Source: Lentisphaeraceae bacterium (GTDB taxonomy: Bacteria > Verrucomicrobiota > Kiritimatiellia > RFP12 > UBA1067). Taken from it: a stretch of DNA of 17,389 nt. Each line of letters begins with the position of its first letter. Position 1 is the stretch's first letter. The DNA lies in NCBI GenBank assembly GCA_004551905.1, contig SFPL01000118.1:1-17389 (forward strand), read 5' to 3'. Under the pieces are notes generated by a model. That model saw nothing but the letters and a program-made list of their open reading frames with translations, ran no database searches and was not told the origin of the DNA. Positions 7,388-14,770 of this stretch are shown here, piece by piece. Both the position numbers and the translations under genes were made by a program.

Positions 7388-8635
7388 TCAGTGGACTACC
7401 GGCAGCTCGTCCCAGCGGGTGGTGGCGCGGCGGGAGAGCTTGGAGCGCTTCGCCGCCCACGACTTCGCGCCCACGCCCTCGGACGCGGAGAACACCTTTC
7501 CCGCGCCATACCTCGCGTTGAGGAGGTCGACCGCGCGGTAGAGCGGCGAGGACTCCGCCGCCGCGACCGTGGTGAAGAGGTCGAGCTGGCGCACCGTGCC
7601 GGCCTTCTCGAGCCCGAAGAACACCACTCCGGTCTTGCGGTAGCCGAGGCCAGGCACGAACAGAGCCTCGGCCACCGGACGAACTGCCGCGATGATCTCG
7701 TTGGTGGCGTCGGTAGGCGAGGGGAACACAGCCGTCCGCTCCACGAACTCCCCGCCGCCGGCGGTTCGGTGCACCTGTGCGAAGACGTTGCAGCCGGAGG
7801 CGAGCATCGCGTGGCGGCGCAGCTTCTCCGCCGCCTGCGCGGCAAAGGACGCCACCGACTCGACGATTCCCTCCTTCGTCGTCACCCATTCGCCGAACGA
7901 GCGCGAGCAGGTGATGCTCTCCGGGTCGGCGTCGTAGTCGCGCTCGTCGAGGCAGCTTTCGCCGCGGAGCTCCATCGCCGTGCGCAGGAGCGTGACGCCG
8001 CCGACGGCGCGCAGTAGGTCGTCCGGCGCGTCCCTCAGGTCCCTGGCGGTGAAGATCTGCTCCGCGCGGAGCCGGAGCACGAGGCGGCGCCCCACGCCCC
8101 AGACGTCGTCGGCAGCGAGCGACGCGAGAGTTTCAGTCGGGTCGTCCGGCAGCAGCCAGACGCCGTCCGGCAGCTTCTTCGCCTTCTCGTTGGCGATCTT
8201 CGCCAGCGTCTTCGTGGGCGCGAAGCCGATGCCGCAGGGAAGCCCGGTCCACCGGAGCACCTTGGCGCGCAGGCGCCGCCCAAACGCGGCGAAGTCGCCG
8301 TCGGCGAGGTGCGGCGGGCGGATGAACGCTTCGTCGATCGAGTACTGCTCCACCTCCAGCGCCTCGTCGCGCAGGACCGAGATGAACCGCCGCGACATGT
8401 CGCCGTAGAGCTCGAAGTTGGAGGAGCGGAAAACAAGCTCGCCGGATGCCTCGCGGTCCTTGAGCTGGAAGTACGGCGTGCCCATCGCGATGCCGAGCGC
8501 CTTGAACTCGTTGGACCGCGCGACGCAGCAGCCGTCGTTGTTGGAGAGAACGGCCACCGGACGCCCGACGAGGCTGCGGTCGAACACGCGCTCGCAGCTC
8601 ACGAAGCAGTTGTTGACGTCGACGAGCCCGATCAT
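7388..8635 (-). CDS. umuC: Y-family translesion DNA polymerase, UmuC type
   Basis: 415 residues, close to the usual UmuC length. The catalytic acidic residues are D6 in GLVDVNNCFVSCER and D101-E102 in YSIDEAF. A DUF4113 domain, typical of UmuC rather than DinB, closes the protein (about 362-413: YRAVDLLNARYG, SKLSRRATTRWDELPVV). It copies across DNA lesions, normally with processed UmuD; no umuD or lexA-type gene is in the window. ATG at 8635 overlaps the TGA of the murC-murB gene as ATGA, so translation is coupled to a cell-wall gene instead of being under its own SOS promoter; no SOS box was noticed. The frame extends upstream to 9019 but only the ATG at 8635 fits the family N-terminus. Confidence 0.93.
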   Translation of the reverse strand: MIGLVDVNNCFVSCERVFDRSLVGRPVAVLSNNDGCCVARSNEFKALGIAMGTPYFQLKDREASGELVFRSSNFELYGDMSRRFISVLRDEALEVEQYSIDEAFIRPPHLADGDFAAFGRRLRAKVLRWTGLPCGIGFAPTKTLAKIANEKAKKLPDGVWLLPDDPTETLASLAADDVWGVGRRLVLRLRAEQIFTARDLRDAPDDLLRAVGGVTLLRTAMELRGESCLDERDYDADPESITCSRSFGEWVTTKEGIVESVASFAAQAAEKLRRHAMLASGCNVFAQVHRTAGGGEFVERTAVFPSPTDATNEIIAAVRPVAEALFVPGLGYRKTGVVFFGLEKAGTVRQLDLFTTVAAAESSPLYRAVDLLNARYGAGKVFSASEGVGAKSWAAKRSKLSRRATTRWDELPVVH

Positions 8636-10533
8636 CGCCGATCGAAGTCGATGCCGCGCACCTCGGGCTCGAGCGAGACGCCGAAGCGGAAGAAGACGAG
8701 GCTGCGCATGAGCCGCGCGAGCGCGAGGACGTCCGACGCGGTCGCCCCTTCGCCGCGCACGATGACGTTGGCGTGGCCGTCCCAGACGTACGCGCCGCCG
8801 ACCCGCATCCCCTTCGCGCCCGCGGCCTCGAGGAGACGTCCGGCGAAGTCGCCGGGCGGGTTCTTGAAGAAGCTGCCGTAGGTGCCAGTGGGGAAGCGCA
8901 CGCGCCGGGAGAGATACGACTCGGGCGTCTCCACCTCGGCGTCGGCTGGCGGATCGTCCTTCCAGCGCACGTCCTCGATCACGCCGTCGATGGCGCTCGT
9001 ACGGTAGCCGAAGCCGCACTCCGAGGCTGGAATCCAGCGTCCCGACACCTTCACCGCGTCGATGACTTCGGAGATCGAGTGGCCGAACGCGCCCGCGTTC
9101 ATCTTCACCCAGCCGCCGACGGTGCCGGGGATGCCGGCCATCCAGGGACAGAGCCGCGAACGCGCGGCGACAATCTCCGCGCCGGGTCGGCCGGCTGGAC
9201 CTTCCGCGCGGACGTAGTCGATTGGCAGGCTGAGGTCGCTCCGCCAGGTGTTAGTCATCGCGCCGACGACGACGTGCCGCCGCGGCAGCGGAACGCCCGC
9301 GGCGACGTCGCGCCGCACGCGGTCGACGAGGTCGACGATGTCGCCGGCGCCGAGCAGCAGCGTCACGTCGCCGGGCGCAGCGGAGGAGTAGGCGTGCTCC
9401 CAAGCCTCGGCGCAGGACTGCGCGAGAAGGCACTTTACCTTTCCGGCGACGCGGAACTCGCGGTAGAGGTCGGCGATGTCCCCGCCCTCCACCGGCGGCT
9501 CGAAGGCGGCGTAGACGGGACAGAGCACCACTTCGTCCGCCCCCGCGAATGCGGCGGGAAACTCCTTCGCAAAGATCCGGGTGCGCGAATGGCGGTGGGG
9601 CTGGAAGAGGACGCGCAACCTACCCTTCGCGGCGGCGCGCGCCATCGCGACGGCGCAGGCGATTTCGGCGGGATGGTGTGCGTAGTCGGTCCAGACGCCC
9701 TCGGCGACCTTTTGGAAGCGGCGGTCGGGAAGCTCCGCGACGACGTCCGCCAGCGCAGCGGCGACGGCGGAGACGGAATGTCTGCGTCGGAGCGCGACCT
9801 CGGCAGCTGCGCGGGCGTTGCGGCGGTTGTGGGGCGCGAGCGCGGCGAGGACGGGAGCGAGAGCGGGGTCGCCGGCAAGCGCCTCCGACTCGACGACTTC
9901 CCGCGCAGCGCGGCGAGCTGCGTCAAAGCAGGCGAGATAGGCGGCGCGGCTCGGGAAGTGGTCGGGGTGGTCGAAGTCGCAGCAGGTGACGACCAAAGTC
10001 TTCGCGCGGTAGAGCGCGAGGGTGCCGTCCGATTCGTCTGCCTCGACGACGAGAACCGCCTCTTTCCCGGCGAATGCGCCGCGTCCGGGCGAGAATCCGG
10101 CGACCGGGAACGCGCCGGTCTCGCCGCCGATCGCCCATTCCACCGGCTCGCCGAGCGCGGCAAGCAGGCGGGCGGTCCAGGTAGCGGTGGTGGTCTTGCC
10201 GTGGGAGCCGCAGACGGCGATGGAGTCGGACGCGGACGAGACGATCTCGGCCAGCACTTCGCCGCGGGAGCGGATGCGTCCGGCGAATGCCGCGACTTCG
10301 GGATGGTCCGCAGGCACGGCGGGGGTGACCACGGCCGAGTCCGCGGCGGCGGCGTGGGCGGGGTCGTGTCCACAGGCAACCTTCACGCCTTCGCCCTCCA
10401 GCCAGCGCGTGCGCGCCGAGAGCGAACAGTCGCAGCCGCTCACTTCGAAGCCGCGGCGACGGAGCAGCACGGCGAGCGCGGCCATGCCGACCCCGCCAAC
10501 GCCAATCAAGTGAATTGAGCTGCTGCTTCTCAT
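8632..10533 (-). CDS. murC-murB: MurC-MurB fusion: UDP-MurNAc-alanine ligase / UDP-MurNAc dehydrogenase
   Basis: 633 residues joining two steps of cytoplasmic peptidoglycan precursor synthesis. MurC part (about 1-412): Rossmann start IHLIGVGGVGM (7-17), ATP loop GSHGKTTT (109-116), EADESDG (164-170), HNRRN, DYAHHPAE (283-290), FQPHRHSRT (310-318) and GAGDI (395-399). MurB part (about 413-633): IPGTVGGWVKMNAGAFG (468-484), YRTS (510-513), GSFFKNP with the catalytic serine (553-559), GGAYVWDGHAN (579-589) and PEVRG (623-627). The MurB half has only about 220 residues; its N-terminal FAD subdomain is reduced to around VVVGAMTNTWRSD. The start at 10533 is preferred over the ATG at 10539, because the -10 hexamer ends at 10542 and the first ATG would lie upstream of the transcript. 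It leads a two-gene operon with umuC. Confidence 0.9.
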   Translation of the reverse strand: MRSSSSIHLIGVGGVGMAALAVLLRRRGFEVSGCDCSLSARTRWLEGEGVKVACGHDPAHAAAADSAVVTPAVPADHPEVAAFAGRIRSRGEVLAEIVSSASDSIAVCGSHGKTTTATWTARLLAALGEPVEWAIGGETGAFPVAGFSPGRGAFAGKEAVLVVEADESDGTLALYRAKTLVVTCCDFDHPDHFPSRAAYLACFDAARRAAREVVESEALAGDPALAPVLAALAPHNRRNARAAAEVALRRRHSVSAVAAALADVVAELPDRRFQKVAEGVWTDYAHHPAEIACAVAMARAAAKGRLRVLFQPHRHSRTRIFAKEFPAAFAGADEVVLCPVYAAFEPPVEGGDIADLYREFRVAGKVKCLLAQSCAEAWEHAYSSAAPGDVTLLLGAGDIVDLVDRVRRDVAAGVPLPRRHVVVGAMTNTWRSDLSLPIDYVRAEGPAGRPGAEIVAARSRLCPWMAGIPGTVGGWVKMNAGAFGHSISEVIDAVKVSGRWIPASECGFGYRTSAIDGVIEDVRWKDDPPADAEVETPESYLSRRVRFPTGTYGSFFKNPPGDFAGRLLEAAGAKGMRVGGAYVWDGHANVIVRGEGATASDVLALARLMRSLVFFRFGVSLEPEVRGIDFDRR

Positions 10534-10541
10534 TGCCATGT

Positions 10542-10550
10542 ATTATAGCA
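10542..10550 (-). promoter_or_regulatory. Extended -10 promoter of murC-murB, leaderless
   Basis: Minus strand TGCTATAAT with no -35 match. The expected transcription start (10535-10533) falls at the ATG at 10533, leaving a leader of zero to two bases. The ATG at 10539 lies inside the promoter. Confidence 0.62.
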
Positions 10551-10580
10551 TATTCGTGGTTCGTGACTCGTGGTTCGTGG
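10551..10580 (-). repeat. Tandem heptamer block filling the gap before murC-murB
   Basis: Reading the minus strand: ACCAC directly after the upstream stop codon, then GAACCAC, GAGTCAC, GAACCAC, then GAATATGC and the -10. The block begins immediately after the TGA (10583-10581) of the GH20-like gene, so the whole intergenic gap is repeat plus promoter. Confidence 0.7.
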
Positions 10581-11477
10581 TCAGAAGCGGGGGAGGCGGG
10601 AGAGCGACTCGACGCGGCCTTCGGGACGGAACCTGAGCGCCCAGACGCGGCCGTGCTCGTCGCGGAGCGCGCGAAGGCGCCGCTCGTCGCGGCGGTGGCA
10701 GGCAGCGTCGAGGAGGTTCGCCATGTGGACGATCTCCTTGGCCCAGTCGCTGCGGTCGGTCCAGCGCTCCGCGGCGACGCGCACGCCGCGCGCGACTCCG
10801 CCTACGTCCTCGAGCACCGTCTCGGTGATGCCGGGATGGCGCGAGTAGCCGATTTCGTTCGCGAGGATGTTGAAGAACTCGGAGGAGTCGTGCCGCACCG
10901 CGCCACCGCGCAGATACAGGGTGCCGAGCTTGAGGAGGAGTCCGCCGAGAGGCGCGTCAAGCACCCGGTCGAGCTCGCGCTCGAGGTCCATCTTCGCCGC
11001 CTTGCGTCCGTCGCTCGCAAAATTGCCGCCGAGGATGATCCCGGGGAGCGAGGTGGCGAGCGGCTGCCAGGCGCACTCGTCGGCGAAGTCGGTGACGAGG
11101 AACCGCCGCGCCTTGCGGAAACGGGCAGCCTCCTCGGCGCGTCCCATGCGCTCGCGCATTTCCTCCACGCGGCCAGCGAGCGAGCGCGGCGACTCGGTGG
11201 AGACAGCCACCGTGTCGCCGGCGAGCAGGAGGCGGTCGTAGCCGTCGGGGTCGATCTCGACGAGCTTGATCCCCTGCATCTCGCAGTAGGCCGCTATCCG
11301 CTGCGGATTCTCGAGCGTGGGAGGTTCGTCCTCGAAGCCGGAGCTGAATTCGCCGCGGTGGACGAAGAGCTCGTTGTAGCCGCAGCCGGCGAGGAGGTCG
11401 ACTACGAACCGCATCGCCCGCGTCGTCGGCGCGCGGCGGGTGATGTCGATCAGGTACGCTCGCTTCTCGAAGGACAT
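10581..11477 (-). CDS. Short GH20-like (beta-hexosaminidase superfamily) protein, apparently lacking the catalytic middle
   Basis: 298 residues. The N-terminus resembles a GH20 TIM barrel: AYLIDITRRAPTTRAMRFVV (7-26), a YNELFVHRGEF strand (34-44), then IAAYCEMQGIKLVEIDPDGY (61-80). Residues 123-150 (ARRFLVTDFADECAWQPLAT then SLPGIILGG) resemble the late barrel part of large GH20-like enzymes. Between these, where family members carry the Asp-Glu catalytic pair, only about 40 residues remain, rich in R and E. No signal peptide is seen, so it appears cytoplasmic. It may be a non-catalytic or degenerate member. The start at 11477 lies 11 bases after the trhA stop; the longer frame up to 12011 is an overlap artefact. 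Family assignment is from remembered motifs and needs a profile search. Confidence 0.6.
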   Translation of the reverse strand: MSFEKRAYLIDITRRAPTTRAMRFVVDLLAGCGYNELFVHRGEFSSGFEDEPPTLENPQRIAAYCEMQGIKLVEIDPDGYDRLLLAGDTVAVSTESPRSLAGRVEEMRERMGRAEEAARFRKARRFLVTDFADECAWQPLATSLPGIILGGNFASDGRKAAKMDLERELDRVLDAPLGGLLLKLGTLYLRGGAVRHDSSEFFNILANEIGYSRHPGITETVLEDVGGVARGVRVAAERWTDRSDWAKEIVHMANLLDAACHRRDERRLRALRDEHGRVWALRFRPEGRVESLSRLPRF

Positions 11478-11488
11478 GGCAAGGCGCC

Positions 11489-12145
11489 TCACGCCATCAC
11501 GTACCAGAGGATGCAGAAGAAGTGGCAGACCGTGCCGGCAAGCACGAAGAGGTGCCACACCATGTGCGAGTAGGGAAGCCGCTTCCAGAGGTAGAAGCCG
11601 CAGCCGGCGGTGTAGAGCGTACCGCCGAGCACGAGCCACATCGCGCCGAGGCCGGTGAGCGACCTTATCAGCGGCGCAATTGCCGCGAGCGCCGCCCAGC
11701 CCATCACCACATAGGCCGAGGTGGAGATGTAGCGGAAGCGTCCGGTGGTGAAGGCCTTGAAGACCGTCCCCACGACCGCCGCGCCCCACTCCACCCCGAA
11801 GATCGTCCAGGCGAGACCGGGATGCGTAGGACGCAGCGTCACCAGGCAGAACGGGGTGTAACTGCCGGCGATGAGGAAGAAGATCGCCATGTGGTCCATC
11901 TTGTGCAGCACCTGCTTCGCCGGCTCGTAGGAGACGGCGTGGTAGGCGGACGAAATCGCGTAGAGGAAGATCGTCGACGCGCCGAAGATGGCTCCTGAAG
12001 TCGCCTTCCACGCCACGTACACGCCGCTCACCGCGCCCTGCCAGACGAGCAGCGCCAGCATCGCCGCACCGAGGTGGGAGCCGACGACGTGGGTGACGGC
12101 GTTGGCGACCTCCTCTCCCGCGGTCTGGCGTTCAGACGAGCGCAT
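11489..12145 (-). CDS. trhA: Hemolysin III / TrhA family seven-helix membrane protein
   Basis: 218 residues, the normal length of bacterial PAQR-type proteins. About seven hydrophobic helices alternate with short loops. Family motifs: EEVANAVTHVVGSHLG at the N-terminus, SAYHAV (66-71), DH (84-85) followed by IFFLIAGSYTPF, and the C-terminal H194/H198...H208 set (HMVWHLFVLAGTVCHFF). These histidines with H69 correspond to the metal site of the family. Members are linked to membrane energetics and fluidity; haemolysis is not established for most. ATG at 12145 overlaps the mrp end by 14 bases with no clear Shine-Dalgarno site, so it probably relies on coupling. It is the middle gene of the mrp-trhA-GH20-like operon. 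Confidence 0.92.
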   Translation of the reverse strand: MRSSERQTAGEEVANAVTHVVGSHLGAAMLALLVWQGAVSGVYVAWKATSGAIFGASTIFLYAISSAYHAVSYEPAKQVLHKMDHMAIFFLIAGSYTPFCLVTLRPTHPGLAWTIFGVEWGAAVVGTVFKAFTTGRFRYISTSAYVVMGWAALAAIAPLIRSLTGLGAMWLVLGGTLYTAGCGFYLWKRLPYSHMVWHLFVLAGTVCHFFCILWYVMA

Positions 12146-12959
12146 CGAGGATCGGCTTCATGAACGAGACGTCGGCATGTTCGACCGTCCCTGCGTCAAC
12201 CGCCGCAGCGAGCGCGGGGTCGATCGGCACCGATGCGACGGCCTTGATGCCGTGTGCGGCCGCCATTTCCGTGGCCTTGGAGGGACCGAACACCTCGTGC
12301 ACCTTGCCGCAGTCGGGGCACTTGAAGGAGCTCATGTTCTCAACAAGCCCGAGGACCGGAACCTTCATCATGTCCGCCATCCGCACCGCCTTCTCGACCA
12401 CGAGCTGCACCAGGTCCTGCGGCGAGGTGACCACCACCGCGCCGGCGACCGGCAGCGACTGGAACACCGTGAGCGGCACGTCGCCGGTGCCAGGCGGCAT
12501 GTCCACGAACATCACGTCGACGTCGCCCCAGACGACCTCGCTCCAGAACTGCTTCACCGCGCCGGCGATCACCGGTCCGCGCCAGACTACGGGCGACTTA
12601 GGGTCGTCGACGAGCAGGTTCAGCGACATCACCCCGATTCCGCGCTGGGTGCGGCAGGGCAGGATGCCGCCCTCGCCGTCGGCGACGGCGCGCTCGGCGA
12701 GGCCGAAGGCGGTCGGGATGGACGGTCCGGTGACGTCGGCGTCGAGGATGGCGGTTTTGAGTCCGCGTTGGGACGCCGCCACCGCCAGCAGCTCGGTGAC
12801 AAGCGACTTGCCGACGCCGCCCTTGCCGCTCATGACGGCGATGACCTTGCCGATGCGGCTCTTCGAGTTGGCGGCGACCTGGAAGCTCTTCGGGTCGGAG
12901 CAGCCGCCGTCCTTCTTCTTCGCGCAGTTAGCGCAGTCGTGGTTGCATTCTTCGCTCAT
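12132..12959 (-). CDS. mrp: Mrp/Nbp35-type P-loop ATPase, Fe-S cluster carrier
   Basis: 275 residues. The deviant Walker A GKGGVGKS (45-52), DADVTGPSIP (73-82), FVDMPPGTGD (151-160) and ENMSSFKCPDCG (207-218) identify the Mrp/ApbC/Nbp35 family, which assembles and passes on iron-sulfur clusters as a dimer. C214 and C217 form the bridging-cluster CxxC. An extra N-terminal cysteine set (C5, C9, C12, C20) resembles the stable cluster of Nbp35 rather than the DUF59 domain of E. coli-type Mrp, which is absent. The start at 12959 has no Shine-Dalgarno site; the promoter predicts a leader of only about 4 nt. It is the first gene of its operon and overlaps trhA by 14 bases. Confidence 0.92.
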   Translation of the reverse strand: MSEECNHDCANCAKKKDGGCSDPKSFQVAANSKSRIGKVIAVMSGKGGVGKSLVTELLAVAASQRGLKTAILDADVTGPSIPTAFGLAERAVADGEGGILPCRTQRGIGVMSLNLLVDDPKSPVVWRGPVIAGAVKQFWSEVVWGDVDVMFVDMPPGTGDVPLTVFQSLPVAGAVVVTSPQDLVQLVVEKAVRMADMMKVPVLGLVENMSSFKCPDCGKVHEVFGPSKATEMAAAHGIKAVASVPIDPALAAAVDAGTVEHADVSFMKPILDALV

Positions 12960-12970
12960 AGTTGAAGCGT

Positions 12971-12979
12971 ATTATACCA
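12971..12979 (-). promoter_or_regulatory. Extended -10 promoter of mrp with very short leader
   Basis: Minus strand TGGTATAAT, no -35 match. The expected start near 12963 leaves about 4 nt before the ATG at 12959. Confidence 0.62.
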
Positions 12980-13007
12980 TATTCGCGGTTCGGGGTTCGT
13001 GGTTCGG
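12980..13007 (-). repeat. Tandem heptamer block upstream of the mrp promoter
   Basis: On the minus strand GAACCAC, GAACCCC and GAACCGC lead into GAATATGG. The third copy family member; the changed bases fall at the same heptamer positions. Confidence 0.65.
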
Positions 13008-13019
13008 GGACGGTACAAG

Positions 13020-13051
13020 CGAGCCGCGCGGACGGATGGCCGCGCGGCTCG
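13020..13051 (-). terminator. Terminator hairpin after eno
   Basis: A perfect 12-bp stem, CGAGCCGCGCGG with CCGCGCGGCTCG, encloses the 8-nt loop 13032-13039. It begins 28 bases past the enolase stop codon. The T-tract on the minus strand is weak (GCTTGT), so it may work with Rho or mainly as a 3'-end stabiliser. It is the only convincing terminator-like hairpin in the minus-strand gene set. Confidence 0.65.
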
Positions 13052-13078
13052 TTGTTGGCGTAATGCCGTGGCTGGCCC

Positions 13079-14365
13079 TTAGCGGACCTTCTTGTAGCCG
13101 TAGACGGCCTTCGCGCCCAGCTGCTCCTCGATGCGGAGAAGCTGGTTGTACTTCGCGATGCGGTCGGTGCGGCTCATGGAGCCGGTCTTGATCTGGCCGG
13201 AGTTGGTGGCAACCGCGATGTCGGCGATCGTCGCGTCCTCGGTCTCGCCCGAGCGGTGCGAGGTGACGGACGTGTAGCCGGCGCGGTGCGCCATCTCGAT
13301 CGCGTCGAGCGTCTCGGAGAGCGAGCCGATCTGGTTGACCTTGATCAGGATCGAGTTGGCCGCGCCGAGCTTGATGCCCTTCTCCAGGTACTTCACGTTG
13401 GTGACGAACAGGTCGTCGCCGACGAGCTGGCACTTGTCGCCAATCGCCTTGGTGAGCGCCACCCAGCCGTCCCAGTCGCCTTCAGCCATGCCGTCCTCGA
13501 TCGAGTCGATCGGGTACTTCTTGACCAGGCCCTCGAGGTACTTCACCTGCTCGGCGGAGGTGCGCTTCGCGCCCTTCTTGCCTTCCTTCCAGGTGTAGTC
13601 GTAGCGGCCGTTCTTGTAGAACTCGGACGAAGCGCAGTCAAGGGCGATGGTGACGTCCTTGCCCGGCTTGTAGCCGGCCTGCTTGATGGCCTTGATGATG
13701 CACTCGAGCGCGTCCTCGATCGAGTCGAGCGCCGGAGCGAAGCCGCCTTCGTCGCCGACGGCGGTGGAGAGGCCGCGGGCCTTCAGGACCTTCTTCAGGT
13801 TGTGGAACACCTCGGCGCCGCAGCGGAGGCCTTCCTTGAAGCTCTTCGCGCCGACCGGGCGGATCATGAACTCCTGGAACGCGATCGGGGCGTCGGAGTG
13901 GGCGCCGCCGTTGATGATGTTCATCATCGGGACCGGCAGGGTGTAGGTGTTGGTGCCGCCGATGTAGCGGTAGAGCGGCAGGCCGAAGGACGCGGCCGCG
14001 GCCTTGGCGACGGCGAGCGAGACGCCGAGGATGGCGTTGGCACCGAGCTTCGACTTGGTGGGCGTGCCGTCGAGCTTGAGCATGAGCTGGTCGATGCCGC
14101 GCTGGTCGCAGGCGCAGTGGCCGACGAGCTTGGGCGCGATCACCTTGTTGACGTTGGCGACCGCCTTGGAGACGCCCTTGCCGAGGTAGCGCTTCGGGTC
14201 GCCGTCACGCAGCTCGAGCGCCTCGTTGACGCCCGTCGACGCCCCGGAGGGCACAGCGGCGCGGCCAAGCGAGCCGTCCTCGAGGACGACGTCGACTTCG
14301 ACGGTGGGGTTGCCGCGGGAGTCGATGATCTCCCGCGCGACGATTTTCTTGATTGCTCTGTTCAT
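13079..14365 (-). CDS. eno: Enolase
   Basis: 428 residues, the standard length. It converts 2-phosphoglycerate to phosphoenolpyruvate in glycolysis and may join the RNA degradosome. Signatures: REIIDSRGNPTVEV (11-24), the mobile loop SGAST (40-44), GDEGGFAP with catalytic E206, Mg ligands D243, E290 and D317, and the family signature ILIKVNQIGSLSET (339-352) with catalytic K342; SHRSGETED (369-377) contacts substrate. All key residues are present. GAGGA five bases before the ATG supports the start at 14365. It is the last gene of the fusA-rpmI-rplT-eno operon, 35 bases after rplT, and is followed by a hairpin terminator. Confidence 0.98.
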   Translation of the reverse strand: MNRAIKKIVAREIIDSRGNPTVEVDVVLEDGSLGRAAVPSGASTGVNEALELRDGDPKRYLGKGVSKAVANVNKVIAPKLVGHCACDQRGIDQLMLKLDGTPTKSKLGANAILGVSLAVAKAAAASFGLPLYRYIGGTNTYTLPVPMMNIINGGAHSDAPIAFQEFMIRPVGAKSFKEGLRCGAEVFHNLKKVLKARGLSTAVGDEGGFAPALDSIEDALECIIKAIKQAGYKPGKDVTIALDCASSEFYKNGRYDYTWKEGKKGAKRTSAEQVKYLEGLVKKYPIDSIEDGMAEGDWDGWVALTKAIGDKCQLVGDDLFVTNVKYLEKGIKLGAANSILIKVNQIGSLSETLDAIEMAHRAGYTSVTSHRSGETEDATIADIAVATNSGQIKTGSMSRTDRIAKYNQLLRIEEQLGAKAVYGYKKVR

Positions 14366-14400
14366 TTCATTCCTCTTGTGGTTGGGAAACCGCTATGGGC

Positions 14401-14748
14401 CTATGCGTTCTTGGCGATCTCGACAATCGACTTGAAGCCCTCCGGATCTCGGATGGCGATCTCCGAGAGCATCTTGCGGTTGAGCGCGACGCCAGCCTTG
14501 GTGAGACCGGCGATCAACTTCGAGTAGCTGATGCCCTCCTGCCGGGCCGCCGCGTTGACGCGGCCGATCCAGAGCTGGCGGAAGTTGCGCTTCTTGAGCT
14601 TGCGGTGGGCGGTGGCGAGCCGCATGGCGCGGTCGACCGCCTCGGTCGCGGTGCGGAAGAGCTTGGAGCGGGCGCCGTAGAAGCCCTTGGCGAGTTTCAG
14701 CCGCCGGCGGCGGCGTTCACGGGAAGCGGGTGCATTGGTAACGCGCAT
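14401..14748 (-). CDS. rplT: 50S ribosomal protein L20
   Basis: 115 residues, normal for L20, a primary 23S rRNA binder needed early in large-subunit assembly. The basic N-terminal tail (RERRRRRLKLAKGFYGARSK) and the globular part with RKLKKRNFRQLWIGRVNAAAR and LNRKMLSEIA are characteristic. A strong AAAGGAGG ribosome site precedes the ATG at 14748. It follows rpmI by 22 bases, the conserved L35-L20 pair. L20 represses its own operon in several bacteria; a possible target hairpin lies upstream of rpmI. Confidence 0.98.
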   Translation of the reverse strand: MRVTNAPASRERRRRRLKLAKGFYGARSKLFRTATEAVDRAMRLATAHRKLKKRNFRQLWIGRVNAAARQEGISYSKLIAGLTKAGVALNRKMLSEIAIRDPEGFKSIVEIAKNA

Positions 14749-14770
14749 TTCCTTTTCCTCCTTTCACTAT

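Noticed and set aside
8773..10518. Large plus-strand frame opposite murC-murB
   Set aside because: Antisense shadow of a gene with many verified motifs; composition is biased to Gly, Ala, Arg and Asp without domain features.
7361..13007. CRISPR-like array from the heptamer repeats
   Set aside because: Units are 7 bp without spacers, occur in three separate short blocks tied to promoters, and no cas gene is present.
13001..13018. GGGGAC at 13006-13011 as another palindrome copy
   Set aside because: Only one arm is present; it is followed by GGTAC instead of the complementary arm, so it is not counted as a repeat copy.
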